Positions 1 through 7,872 of a stretch of 64,000 nt of DNA are shown here, one piece after another. The DNA is taken from positions 5,634,501 through 5,698,500 of the forward strand of contig NC_014501.1 in NCBI RefSeq assembly GCF_000147335.1, given 5' to 3'. How positions within the stretch are numbered: the stretch's first letter is position 1; each line of letters opens with the position of its first letter. A model generated the notes under the pieces. It was not told the origin of the DNA. It was given only the letters and a program-made list of their open reading frames with translations, and did not search any database. The translations under genes and the position numbers were made by a program. This DNA comes from Gloeothece verrucosa PCC 7822. GTDB taxonomy: Bacteria; Cyanobacteriota; Cyanobacteriia; Cyanobacteriales; Microcystaceae.

Positions 1-376
1 TATGATGGTCTTAATGATGATTCTGCACGTTTTCCGGGTTTACTTAACCGGTGGATTTAAAAAGCCTCGGGAATTAACCTGGATCGTCGGTGTCATTATG
101 GCAGTGATTACCGTATCTTTCGGAGTAACCGGTTACTCATTGCCTTGGGACCAAGTAGGTTACTGGGCGGTTAAGATTGTGTCTGGTGTACCGGCTGCTA
201 TTCCTGTGGTTGGCGATCAAATCGTTGAAGCCTTACGGGGTGGTGCAAGTGTTGGACAAGCAACCTTAACCCGTTTCTACAGTATTCATACTTTTGTTCT
301 TCCCTGGTTGATGGCAGTGTTTATGCTGCTGCACTTCCTGATGATTCGTAAACAGGGAATTTCTGGTCCATTATAA
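1..376 (+). CDS. petB: Cytochrome b6 (PetB), 3' part of the gene
   Basis: This is the C-terminal part (124 visible residues of a protein usually about 215-222 long) of cytochrome b6, the haem-carrying core subunit of the cytochrome b6f complex in the thylakoid membrane. It passes electrons between plastoquinol and plastocyanin or cytochrome c6. The gene begins before the window; the first ATG seen at base 2 is internal. Visible hallmarks are a histidine in the segment MILHVFRVYL, the GYSLPWDQVGYWA segment near the quinol site, and two more histidines in YSIHTFVLPW and LLHFLMIRKQG. Aligned to full-length PetB, these are three of the four axial haem b ligands. It ends in the typical ISGPL tail. 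petD follows 110 bp downstream on the same strand, the usual petBD operon. Identification is certain. Confidence 0.97.
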   Translation, partial: MMVLMMILHVFRVYLTGGFKKPRELTWIVGVIMAVITVSFGVTGYSLPWDQVGYWAVKIVSGVPAAIPVVGDQIVEALRGGASVGQATLTRFYSIHTFVLPWLMAVFMLLHFLMIRKQGISGPL

Positions 377-390
377 TTTTGTTAGCTATA

Positions 391-411
391 GTCAACAGTC
401 AACAGTGAACA
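391..411. repeat. Three-unit heptanucleotide repeat between petB and petD
   Basis: Three consecutive 7-base units (GTCAACA, GTCAACA, GTGAACA) sit in the petB-petD spacer. They match the short tandem repeats common between cyanobacterial genes. No function is evident. Confidence 0.6.
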
Positions 412-486
412 GAATCATCAACCTGTTGGCTGTTAACTAAATTAAAATATTGCAGATCCGTTAGTTAAGAGAAGGAGAATCAATAG

Positions 487-969
487 ATGGCTATTGTTAA
501 AAAGCCTGATCTCAGCGATCCTAAACTCCGCGCCAAACTGGCTAAAGGGATGGGTCACAATTACTATGGTGAACCCGCTTGGCCTAATGACCTATTGTAT
601 GTGTTTCCTGTAGTTATCTTGGGAACCCTTGGATTAGTGGTGGGTTTAGCTGTTCTCGATCCAGCGATGGTGGGTGAACCGGCTAATCCGTTTGCTACTC
701 CCCTAGAAATTCTTCCTGAATGGTATCTTTATCCCGTATTCCAAATCTTACGGATTCTTCCCAACAAACTATTGGGAATTGCTTGTCAAGCGGCTATTCC
801 GTTAGGATTAATGCTGATTCCTTTCATTGAAAACGTCAATAAATTTCAGAACCCCTTCCGTCGTCCTGTAGCAACGGCTGTGTTTCTGTTTGGGACTTTA
901 GTCACCCTCTGGTTAGGGGCTGGTGCTATTTTCCCCATTGACAAATCTTTAACGCTTGGTTTGTTCTAA
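487..969 (+). CDS. petD: Cytochrome b6f complex subunit IV (PetD)
   Basis: Subunit IV of the cytochrome b6f complex (160 aa, the normal length), a thylakoid membrane protein that pairs with cytochrome b6 to form the quinol-oxidising core. The PEWY motif of the Qo site is at residues 77-80, followed by the conserved LYPVFQILR stretch. Three hydrophobic segments (about residues 37-57, 95-115 and 127-149) fit the three transmembrane helices of the family. The ATG at 487 is preceded by a good AAGGAG ribosome-binding site about 10 bases upstream, which supports the start. It follows petB in the same direction and is very probably co-transcribed with it. Nothing is unusual; the assignment is certain. 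Confidence 0.98.
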   Translation: MAIVKKPDLSDPKLRAKLAKGMGHNYYGEPAWPNDLLYVFPVVILGTLGLVVGLAVLDPAMVGEPANPFATPLEILPEWYLYPVFQILRILPNKLLGIACQAAIPLGLMLIPFIENVNKFQNPFRRPVATAVFLFGTLVTLWLGAGAIFPIDKSLTLGLF

Positions 970-1040
970 AAAATAAGCCCATGCACGAGGAATAGGTAAT
1001 AGGTGATTGGTAATTAAAACGATTAATTTTTAATGATCTA

Positions 1041-1736
1041 TTACCAGTTCCTCATACTTTCAAAACTTTTGACTTTTTGAATTTGATTTTGATTAGGCAG
1101 TTGAAGGTAAGGAAGTTGTGCCGAATAATCAAATAGTTGATTAATAGATTGATTTTGAAATTCTAAAGCATTTTTAAAGTATTTACTAAACTCACCTAGA
1201 GCAAACTTTTGGGGGTAATGAATAGGACGGCGTTCTTGATGATTTTCTCCAAAGTATACATAATCACAAGCGACGTTGTTTAAATTAGTAAACTTGTCAA
1301 TTGACCAGTCGTGCAAACAAACTCCCGTTAAGATAGCGTTTTTAAAGTTCGCTTTGGCAGCAAGAGTTTTACTTAAATCAGCATCTCTTAAATTAGCTTT
1401 TTCAAAATCTGAGCCGATTAACCAAGCTTCTCTGAGATTAGCGGCGATGAGAATCGCTTTTTCTAAGAAGGCTTGACTTAAATTAGCTCCGCTTAAATTG
1501 GCTTGTGTTAGATCAGCTTTGTGAAGATTAGCCCAGTTAAGATTGGCTTGAGTTAAATTGGCTTCTCTAAGGTCCGTTCCTTGAAGATCGGTATCTTTGA
1601 AGTTAATGCCGGCCAGATTGCATCCTCTCAAATTAATGCCGTTAAGACTAGGTCTAATGCTTGGGTAATTATTACGCCATTGGTTCCAAGATTGAACCCC
1701 TTTGGTGAGTTCTATATAATGTGGTTGCCTTGCCAT
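1041..1736 (-). CDS. Pentapeptide repeat protein
   Basis: A 231-residue protein whose residues about 32-137 are a run of A(D/N)LXX-type pentapeptides (for example LREANLTQANLNWANLHKAD). This fold is a right-handed four-sided beta-helix. The C-terminal third (about residues 140-231) has no repeats and is not recognised. Pentapeptide proteins are very common in cyanobacteria and mostly of unknown role; a few in other bacteria mimic DNA. There is no signal peptide, so it is probably cytoplasmic. It converges on petD, 71 bp away. The fold assignment is safe; the function is unknown. Confidence 0.85.
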   Translation of the reverse strand: MARQPHYIELTKGVQSWNQWRNNYPSIRPSLNGINLRGCNLAGINFKDTDLQGTDLREANLTQANLNWANLHKADLTQANLSGANLSQAFLEKAILIAANLREAWLIGSDFEKANLRDADLSKTLAAKANFKNAILTGVCLHDWSIDKFTNLNNVACDYVYFGENHQERRPIHYPQKFALGEFSKYFKNALEFQNQSINQLFDYSAQLPYLQLPNQNQIQKVKSFESMRNW

Positions 1737-1961
1737 ATAGAGAAAGAATGGGTAGATCAGACTGATAAAAGCTAATGGGTTTAGCGATTCGGATTGCCAA
1801 GAGCATTTCCATACCTGAATTAGATGCTGTTTTGTTCTATTCCAGGTATGAATTATGAATGAAGCTTATTTTAATTTTAAGTTAAAATTTGGGTGATGAA
1901 GTATACCTGAGTGTTAAGAAACGTATAATTTAACATATAACTTCATGTATTCTTTAACTAA

Positions 1962-3179
1962 TTACCCTTCATTCTCATTAGCATTAAGGAGTAATATTTT
2001 AATGGCTTCGACTAACTGTTCAATTTCAGCCTTCAAAGTAAAGTAATGTACACAAGCTCGAACACAATCCGGATTGAGTAAAGTTCTCAGTAAGAATCCT
2101 CTTTTTTCTAAAGCTTGTACTAACTGTTGGGAAGAGAGAGGGCCTTTAACTTGAAAAGAAACTAACCCGGCTTGGGGAGGAGAATTTTTTAAACACTCAA
2201 CGCCGTCAAGTTCTGATAACTGCTCCCAAAGATAAGCGCTCAACTCCACCATACGCTGATAGCGCCCTTCAGCACTTCCCCATTGACGATGAATTGGGAT
2301 TGCCGCCCGTAACCCTTCATACTGAGGATAAGCGGAGGTCGCCACCTCAAAACGTCGTGCATCGTTTTTCCAAGCGATGGGTTGTCCGGTTTCATCCTGT
2401 TCAATTCCTCGCCAACCAATAAAAGTGGGTCTAAGCATTTCAAACATTTGAGGATCAATATATAAACCACCTACCCCGGCCGGACCACATAACCATTTAT
2501 GGCCGGTAAAGGCATAAAAATCTGCTTGTAATTGACTTAAATTTAAAGGAATACATCCCACTGATTGAGCCGCATCTACTAAGATGGGAACCCGTTGGCG
2601 GCTAGGGCTATGATGGTGACACAGTTCTACGATATCAGCCAAAGGTAATAACTGCCCGGTATTCCAAAGCAAATGACTCAAGACCACTAGACGAGTATTG
2701 GGGCGTAAATGTTGAGCAATCACCGCCAGCGGATCGCCTGTGTTCAGGGTGTCTTTAATGGGACAAATCGAGAATTCTACGCCAAAGCGGCGAGCAATTT
2801 CTTTAACAATAGCGATAATTCCCTGATGCTCACAATCGGTGAGAAGTATATGGTCTCCTTTTTGCCAGTCAAGACCCCATAAAACAATATTACAGCCATC
2901 GGTCACATTTTCAGTTAAAACAATGCTTTGAGCAGTCGTCCCTAATTCAAGGGCCAGTGTTTCTCTCAATTGTTCAGTTTTATTTTGAATCCAAGCATTC
3001 ACCTTTCCTGAGAAAGGCCCTTGTAGCTGAAGATAATTATGAGCATCAATAATGGCTTCTATGGCACAACGAGGTAAAGGGCCTTGTCCGCCAAAATTAA
3101 AATAAACTTTATTGGCTAATCCAGGAAATTCTAGACGTTGTTTTTCAATCTCCGGAAGGCTGTAGGTACTATGGGCCAT
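1962..3179 (-). CDS. Class V aminotransferase / cysteine desulfurase-like PLP enzyme
   Basis: A fold-type I PLP enzyme of the class V aminotransferase family, about 405 aa from the ATG at 3179. The open frame extends upstream only by a TTG codon, and the ATG giving MAHSTYSLPEIE fits the family better. The PLP-binding lysine lies in AFTGHKWLCGPAGVGG, and the cofactor-contacting aspartate and glutamine in LVDAAQSVG. Length and sequence style resemble the cyanobacterial cysteine/cystine C-S lyase (C-DES) and isopenicillin-N-epimerase-like enzymes more than NifS/IscS. Likely activities are release of sulfide or persulfide from cysteine or cystine, or a related amino acid reaction. It is monocistronic, upstream of and on the same strand as nothing closely spaced (39 bp from a tRNA-unrelated neighbour). 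The family is certain; the substrate is not. Confidence 0.85.
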   Translation of the reverse strand: MAHSTYSLPEIEKQRLEFPGLANKVYFNFGGQGPLPRCAIEAIIDAHNYLQLQGPFSGKVNAWIQNKTEQLRETLALELGTTAQSIVLTENVTDGCNIVLWGLDWQKGDHILLTDCEHQGIIAIVKEIARRFGVEFSICPIKDTLNTGDPLAVIAQHLRPNTRLVVLSHLLWNTGQLLPLADIVELCHHHSPSRQRVPILVDAAQSVGCIPLNLSQLQADFYAFTGHKWLCGPAGVGGLYIDPQMFEMLRPTFIGWRGIEQDETGQPIAWKNDARRFEVATSAYPQYEGLRAAIPIHRQWGSAEGRYQRMVELSAYLWEQLSELDGVECLKNSPPQAGLVSFQVKGPLSSQQLVQALEKRGFLLRTLLNPDCVRACVHYFTLKAEIEQLVEAIKILLLNANENEG

Positions 3180-3233
3180 AAAATTTGCTTGCAAAATGCT
3201 TAGTTCAATCTTTATTTTAACATAATAAACAAT

Positions 3234-4004
3234 TCAGGGTAACTGATGAGAATTTTCTAGGATAGTTTCTACCATTTTTTGCATTTTCTGATAATGAGTT
3301 CCTTGCCAATAAATTTGGTTACAATGATTACATTGATAAAAATTTTCATAAATTTGACAGGTCTGTCGGGGAAGTTGCTCAATAATAGCGGCTTTTTCAA
3401 CGGGTTTGATTATTCCGTTACATCGAATACAGCGCGACATAGGACGACTCAACGCAAATAAATTGTACCGTCCTAAAACTTCTAGAATTTGTTTTTGGGG
3501 ATCAGTTTCTCTGACATAATAACCATAAACAACCGGCTTTCGCATTAAAACGCCTTTATCTCGTGTTAAAACAATCCTCTGTTGTGCGGCTGAAATTTGA
3601 GCGATTTCTGCATCTTCATAATCATTGCGATAGAGAGTATCAAATCCTAATAATCGTAATAAAGAAGCCAGTTTACCTAAATGAACATCTAAGACAAAAC
3701 CCACAGGTTGAGGTAAAGGAGGTTGTAACTGAATAATAGCTTCATGGGGAAGCTCAGGAAAAAGAGAGTGAGGATAAATAATTCCTTGATCGCCATGTTG
3801 TAAGCTATAGGAAAAATCAACCGTTTTACCATTAATAAAAATAACATTAACTTCAGGATGAGGAACCCCTAAAGATTCAATAACATCTTTAATTGAGGGG
3901 TTTTCTAGAAAAGAGTGAGTAAAAAACACTCTCCGATTAGCCGGAGCCAGTAAATCATTAAGTTGTCCCTCAAAACGCAAAAGAGATTGAAACATCATAG
4001 TCAT
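3234..4004 (-). CDS. Mut7-C RNase-like protein with ubiquitin-like N-terminal domain
   Basis: A 256-residue two-domain protein. Residues about 1-95 match the Mut7-C ubiquitin-like domain (beta-grasp, for example EVNVIFINGKTVDFSYSL), and residues about 100-245 match Mut7-C, a PIN-like fold predicted to be a nuclease and named after the C. elegans Mut7 C-terminus. Support includes the acidic entry FVLDVHLGKLASLLRLLGFD, the segment IVLTRDKGVL, and a treble-clef-type zinc ribbon with CIRC and CNHC pairs near the C-terminus. The fusion is known in many bacteria, and an RNA-directed role is predicted but unproven. The upstream region carries TAGTCAT heptamers that run up to the start codon. Domain assignment is strong; the function is inferred. 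Confidence 0.85.
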   Translation of the reverse strand: MTMMFQSLLRFEGQLNDLLAPANRRVFFTHSFLENPSIKDVIESLGVPHPEVNVIFINGKTVDFSYSLQHGDQGIIYPHSLFPELPHEAIIQLQPPLPQPVGFVLDVHLGKLASLLRLLGFDTLYRNDYEDAEIAQISAAQQRIVLTRDKGVLMRKPVVYGYYVRETDPQKQILEVLGRYNLFALSRPMSRCIRCNGIIKPVEKAAIIEQLPRQTCQIYENFYQCNHCNQIYWQGTHYQKMQKMVETILENSHQLP

Positions 4005-4434
4005 TAGTCATTCGTGCTTAGTCATTGTTGTTTGGCTTTCGCACTTCCCTGTTCCTGATTAAATTTTAAAAGAAAAAGCTAACATAGGATGATCAGCCTG
4101 AAGGGTTCGTTCCAAGGACTAGGCCCTTGTAACAAAGATCAATCGCCAGAGGTGGAAAAATTTTGACCATAAAGGTGATAAAATATCAACAGGGAAGAAA
4201 TTTAGAAAAAGTAGTTTGTTCTCAAACAAACTTGAACAACCAAGAGCAAGCCGCAAGAGAAAGGAAACTTTTCTTCTAACTTGGTGTCTTAGTAGTTCGT
4301 AACTTAAGCAAAATCAAAGCTAAAACCTTCTATCTCATCCCCTAGTTCAACGCTCAATCATTCCCTACGAGCTAGTGGGCAGTGGGGTTGTTAAACTTGT
4401 AGAGTACATCATTTAGTGATTCGTTGGAGTAACT
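4005..4434. other. Gene-free interval of 430 bp
   Basis: This divergent interval separates the Mut7-C gene (minus) from the acetyltransferase (plus). It holds a few TAGTCAT heptamers (about 4005-4025) beside the Mut7-C start. It must contain both promoters and probably a long leader for the acetyltransferase. I saw no convincing terminator, small ORF or RNA gene. Confidence 0.5.
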
Positions 4435-5115
4435 GTGAACTCCTGCTATCCATATTCCTTATTTCCATATCAGTTAAGGAACGCTGAAGAAAAAATTAGT
4501 ACATCTGGTACTATTGTTCGGACTGCTCGGTCAAGTGATTTAAAGAAAGTCGCTGAAGTTCTGACCCTGTGCTTTCATCCTCCTTATGGAGTCCTGTCTT
4601 GGGTTTATCCTTTACTCAAATTAGGGGTTTATGAAGACCTTCGCAGTCGTTTGCGTGCGGCATCTCCTCATTATCAGTGTTTAGTTGCCTGTCATCAGGT
4701 TATTACATCGGCATCAAGCACAGAAGAGGAAGAAATTATTGGGACTGTAGAAATTTCTTTGCGTTCAGAATGGTCCACTACGCCCAATAGTGCTTATATT
4801 TCTAATTTAGCGGTGAGTCATCATTGTCGCCGCCAAGGCGTGGCAAGAAAAATGCTGCGAAAATGTGAGCAAATTGCTTTAGAATGGGGTTTTAAAGAAC
4901 TTTATCTTCACGTTTTAGAAGATAATCATGTGGCTAAACAACTCTATCTCAATGGTGGCTATCAACTCCATCGGATTGACTTTAGTTTCAATAGTTTTTT
5001 GTTTGGAAGTCCAAGGCGTTTATGTTTAATTAAAAAATTAACCGAGTTAGAGAAGACTCCACCCCCGGTAGAAGTCTCCACCACTGCTGAAAATACAGAG
5101 CAACTGGACAGCTAA
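4435..5115 (+). CDS. GNAT-family N-acetyltransferase
   Basis: A 226-residue acetyltransferase of the GNAT fold. The acetyl-CoA pyrophosphate loop (motif A) is visible as CRRQGVARKML, preceded by the beta-strand NSAYISNLAV and followed by ELYLHVLEDNHVAKQLYLNGGYQ, typical of RimI-like members. Residues 1-25 and the last 25 residues are not part of the fold. The start is a GTG at 4435, preceded by GGAG, because no ATG lies in frame upstream of the conserved region. Related proteins occur in plastids (plastid GNAT proteins with protein N-terminal or lysine acetylation activity), but the target here is unknown. It is followed 31 bp later by a conserved unknown gene and then a MoaD-like gene on the same strand. 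Confidence 0.85.
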   Translation: MNSCYPYSLFPYQLRNAEEKISTSGTIVRTARSSDLKKVAEVLTLCFHPPYGVLSWVYPLLKLGVYEDLRSRLRAASPHYQCLVACHQVITSASSTEEEEIIGTVEISLRSEWSTTPNSAYISNLAVSHHCRRQGVARKMLRKCEQIALEWGFKELYLHVLEDNHVAKQLYLNGGYQLHRIDFSFNSFLFGSPRRLCLIKKLTELEKTPPPVEVSTTAENTEQLDS

Positions 5116-5146
5116 GGTCGGCTAAGATCATCTGTTTTATGTAACG

Positions 5147-5623
5147 ATGAAAGAAAATTTGAGCAGTTATCCTTCAAATTCTCCAGCAAGCCTAAACATC
5201 GATAATATTATCGCTCAATTGCATAAAAAGCAGTTGCTAGTGGTTAACCCTCGTCGTAAAAATGGCATAATTTTATATAAACGCTATCATGCAGAATTTG
5301 CAGGACCCGGAGCGGTGATTGGCAGTGTTTTTGACCTTGATGTCGTACAAGTTATCCCTGTGGGAAAACTGTCTTTAGTCACTCCTCAAACCCCTCAAGA
5401 AAAAATCAATGCTTATTTAATTCGGCGGCAGTGGGTAAGATTAACCAAACAAATTACTGATAACCCAGTGCCTTTACAACGGGCACAAGTTATATTAAAT
5501 CAATTTGAAAACTGGTTTGATGCTGACACAGCCGCTAAATTGCCGGATGAAGCTTTTGCTTTGTTAGTGGGTGTTTTGCCTCAGACAATCAAAAAAATAC
5601 GCCATGAATTTGAACGTCTTTAA
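5147..5623 (+). CDS. Conserved cyanobacterial protein of unknown function
   Basis: A 158-residue protein I cannot assign to a named family. It has no signal peptide or membrane segment. The middle is mixed alpha/beta (LLVVNPRRKNGIILYKRYHA), and the C-terminal half is helical with a basic end. It lies 31 bp after the acetyltransferase and only 8 bp before the MoaD-like gene, so the three are probably one transcription unit. That placement suggests but does not prove a link to sulfur-carrier chemistry or protein modification. Codon use is like the neighbours and the frame is clean over its whole length, so it is very probably a real gene. Confidence 0.75.
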   Translation: MKENLSSYPSNSPASLNIDNIIAQLHKKQLLVVNPRRKNGIILYKRYHAEFAGPGAVIGSVFDLDVVQVIPVGKLSLVTPQTPQEKINAYLIRRQWVRLTKQITDNPVPLQRAQVILNQFENWFDADTAAKLPDEAFALLVGVLPQTIKKIRHEFERL

Positions 5624-5631
5624 TTACACTC

Positions 5632-5892
5632 ATGTCTGATTCTACCATTACCATCATTGTCAAATTATTCGCGGCTTATCAAGAAGCTTATGGACTTTCA
5701 GAACTGTCTTTAAACTTTCCTCCTCAAACACCTGTCAAAGCCGTATTAGATAATTTACTTAAAGAGCATCCAGAATTAGAACAATGGCGTAGTGTCACTC
5801 GTTTTGGGATCAATTTTCAATTTGTCGACTCAGACACCCCCTTAAAAGACGGGGATGAAGTGGTACTTATTCCTCCGGTTAGCGGCGGCTAG
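5632..5892 (+). CDS. MoaD/ThiS-family sulfur-carrier-like protein
   Basis: An 86-residue beta-grasp protein ending in PPVSGG, the exposed diglycine tail that is adenylated and thiocarboxylated in MoaD and ThiS. The preceding LKDGDEVVLIPP is the characteristic MoaD/ThiS signature. MoaD carries sulfur for molybdopterin synthesis; MoaD-like paralogues in cyanobacteria and other bacteria supply sulfur elsewhere. No moaE or other molybdopterin gene is in the window, so this may be MoaD itself or a paralogue. The thiazole synthase needing ThiS is 5 kb away on the other strand, but the residue pattern is closer to MoaD. It is convergent with the kinase gene, 27 bp away. Confidence 0.88.
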   Translation: MSDSTITIIVKLFAAYQEAYGLSELSLNFPPQTPVKAVLDNLLKEHPELEQWRSVTRFGINFQFVDSDTPLKDGDEVVLIPPVSGG

Positions 5893-5919
5893 TGCGACTT
5901 TTGCCACCTTTGCGCGAAA

Positions 5920-7791
5920 TCAAACACATTGGGGTGCGGAACTCGTTCCGCACTGCCACAACTTAATGCTTCCATCAACACTACCACTAGCCAATAACTG
6001 TCCATTGGGGCTAAATGCTACTGCTGTTACCGAGTCGCTATGTCCTGTTAAAGTCATCATGGCATCTTCTGAGACTAATTGCCAAGATTTTTGCTCTAAA
6101 TACCAAAGCTTAATAGTATTATCGTCTTTTCCGGCGGCTAAAATTTTACCGTCTGGACTAAAAGCAACAGTATTAGCCCTCACTAAATAATCGCTTAAAT
6201 TATTAATAACTTTTCGGGTATCTAAACTCCAAATTTTAACGGTTTTATCGTCACTTGCACTGGCTAAAACTTGACCATCTGGACTGAATGCCAGAGAATT
6301 TATAATATGAATATGACCGATTAAAAAAAATTCTTTACTCTTGTTATGTAAATCAAAAAAATAAATACTATTATCTCCATTTCCACTGGCTAAAATAGAT
6401 TGAAAAGGATGAAAAGCCAGACATTTTACCCAATTCATATAACCGCGACAAACAAAATTTTCTAGCTGTTTGCCGCTTTGGACATTCCAAATTTTTATAG
6501 TCTTATCAAAACTGCCGCTCGCTAAAAGGCGGCTATTAGGGCTAAAAGCAATAGAGCTTACCCAATTGGTATGACCTAATAATTTATGAATAAGACTTTG
6601 GCGTTGGAGATGATAAATACGAATCGAACGATCACAACTACTACTAGCTAAAAATCGTCCATCAGGACTAAAAGCAATAGCGGTAATTTTATCGGTATGG
6701 CCAATTAAAGTATCGATTTCTTGCCCAGTTTTTAAAGACCAGAGTTTAATCGTCCAATCTGCGCCCCCACTGGCTAAAATTCCCTCTTCGCCTTGCTTAA
6801 TCAGGGGATTAAAAGCCATTGAAGTTACGGGTTGAGAATGTCCCGTTAAGGTATGAATACATTGCCATTTTTGGGTAGCTGGAGCAAGAGAAATATGGCT
6901 CAACTTTTCGGTAAATTGGCCAATCTTCAAATCTGTCATAATCTCATCGACAGAGTGATAACGTTCTTTAAGAGAATTGTTAATCATTTTATCGAGAATT
7001 TGCCCTAAGTCATCACTGACAAGATTATCAACTAAATAGTCTTTCCAAACCCAGACATTCTCAGTAATATCAAATAAGTTAAAGGGAGAAACTTGAGTCA
7101 ATAAATAAATACAGGTGACTCCTAAACTATAAATATCACTGGCAAAAGTGGCTTTTCCTCTGAGTTGTTCTGGAGCAATAAATTCGGCACTGCCGATAAC
7201 GGTACCGGTTTGAGCTAAAGCGGTGGCTGTGGCATATTTAGCCGCTCCAAAATCCACTAAATATAATAATTCTTGCTGGCGAGAACGGATAATATTATCG
7301 GGTTTAATATCGCGGTGAATGATTTGTCCGGCATGGATAAATTTTAAGACAGGAAGTAAATCTTTTAGAAGGGTTTTAATTTGAGTTTGGTTAAAAGTAC
7401 CGTTAGTGGCTAATTCTTGGCTTAAATTTTGCCCGTCTATAAATTCTTGAATAATATATTGATGTTTATCTTGTTCTAAATGGTCATAAAAATCGGGTAT
7501 TTGGGGATGTTCTCCTAATTGTTTTAAGCGCTGTGCTTCTTGTTCAAATAATTGCATAGCGGCGCGGGCATTGGTTTGTTCGTCGGGATAAAATTGTTTA
7601 ATCACACAACGGGGTTGAGAGGGTTTAGCGTTATCGGCGGCTAAAAAAGTTCTGCCAAACCCCCCTTGTCCTATCAGTTTAATTGCATGGTAGCGGTCAT
7701 TGAGTAATAATTTTGTACTGCAACTGTAACAAATTTCGGTATCATCCGGGTTGCGAGGGTTAGGACAATGGGGGTTGAGACAGTAACGCAT
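5920..7791 (-). CDS. Zinc-ribbon Ser/Thr protein kinase with seven WD40 repeats
   Basis: A 623-residue signalling protein. It has an N-terminal zinc ribbon (C4, C9, C21, C24), a Hanks-type kinase domain (about residues 34-290) and seven WD40 repeats (about 310-620) that would close one beta-propeller. Kinase hallmarks are intact: GQGGFGRT P-loop, lysine in VIKQF, HRDIKPDN catalytic loop, VDFG and APEQ. WD40 units end in recognisable IKLW, IRIY, IKIW or VKIW tetrads. I take the ATG at 7791 as start because the frame upstream only adds a TTG and one codon. Such kinase-WD40 hybrids are typical of cyanobacteria and probably phosphorylate partners held by the propeller; targets are unknown. No membrane segment is seen. 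Its N-terminal layout closely parallels the kinase at 24903-26390. Confidence 0.93.
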   Translation of the reverse strand: MRYCLNPHCPNPRNPDDTEICYSCSTKLLLNDRYHAIKLIGQGGFGRTFLAADNAKPSQPRCVIKQFYPDEQTNARAAMQLFEQEAQRLKQLGEHPQIPDFYDHLEQDKHQYIIQEFIDGQNLSQELATNGTFNQTQIKTLLKDLLPVLKFIHAGQIIHRDIKPDNIIRSRQQELLYLVDFGAAKYATATALAQTGTVIGSAEFIAPEQLRGKATFASDIYSLGVTCIYLLTQVSPFNLFDITENVWVWKDYLVDNLVSDDLGQILDKMINNSLKERYHSVDEIMTDLKIGQFTEKLSHISLAPATQKWQCIHTLTGHSQPVTSMAFNPLIKQGEEGILASGGADWTIKLWSLKTGQEIDTLIGHTDKITAIAFSPDGRFLASSSCDRSIRIYHLQRQSLIHKLLGHTNWVSSIAFSPNSRLLASGSFDKTIKIWNVQSGKQLENFVCRGYMNWVKCLAFHPFQSILASGNGDNSIYFFDLHNKSKEFFLIGHIHIINSLAFSPDGQVLASASDDKTVKIWSLDTRKVINNLSDYLVRANTVAFSPDGKILAAGKDDNTIKLWYLEQKSWQLVSEDAMMTLTGHSDSVTAVAFSPNGQLLASGSVDGSIKLWQCGTSSAPQCV

Positions 7792-7872
7792 AAGCAATTT
7801 AAAATTATTTTATTCAAAAATTTTTTCAACTCTCTCTGATTAGCAATTTTTAAGAAGAATAGATTACTATAA

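Noticed and set aside
4005..4434. Possible small RNA upstream of the acetyltransferase
   Set aside because: No terminator or stable, extended hairpin was found; only a weak GGGCCCTT-type complementarity.
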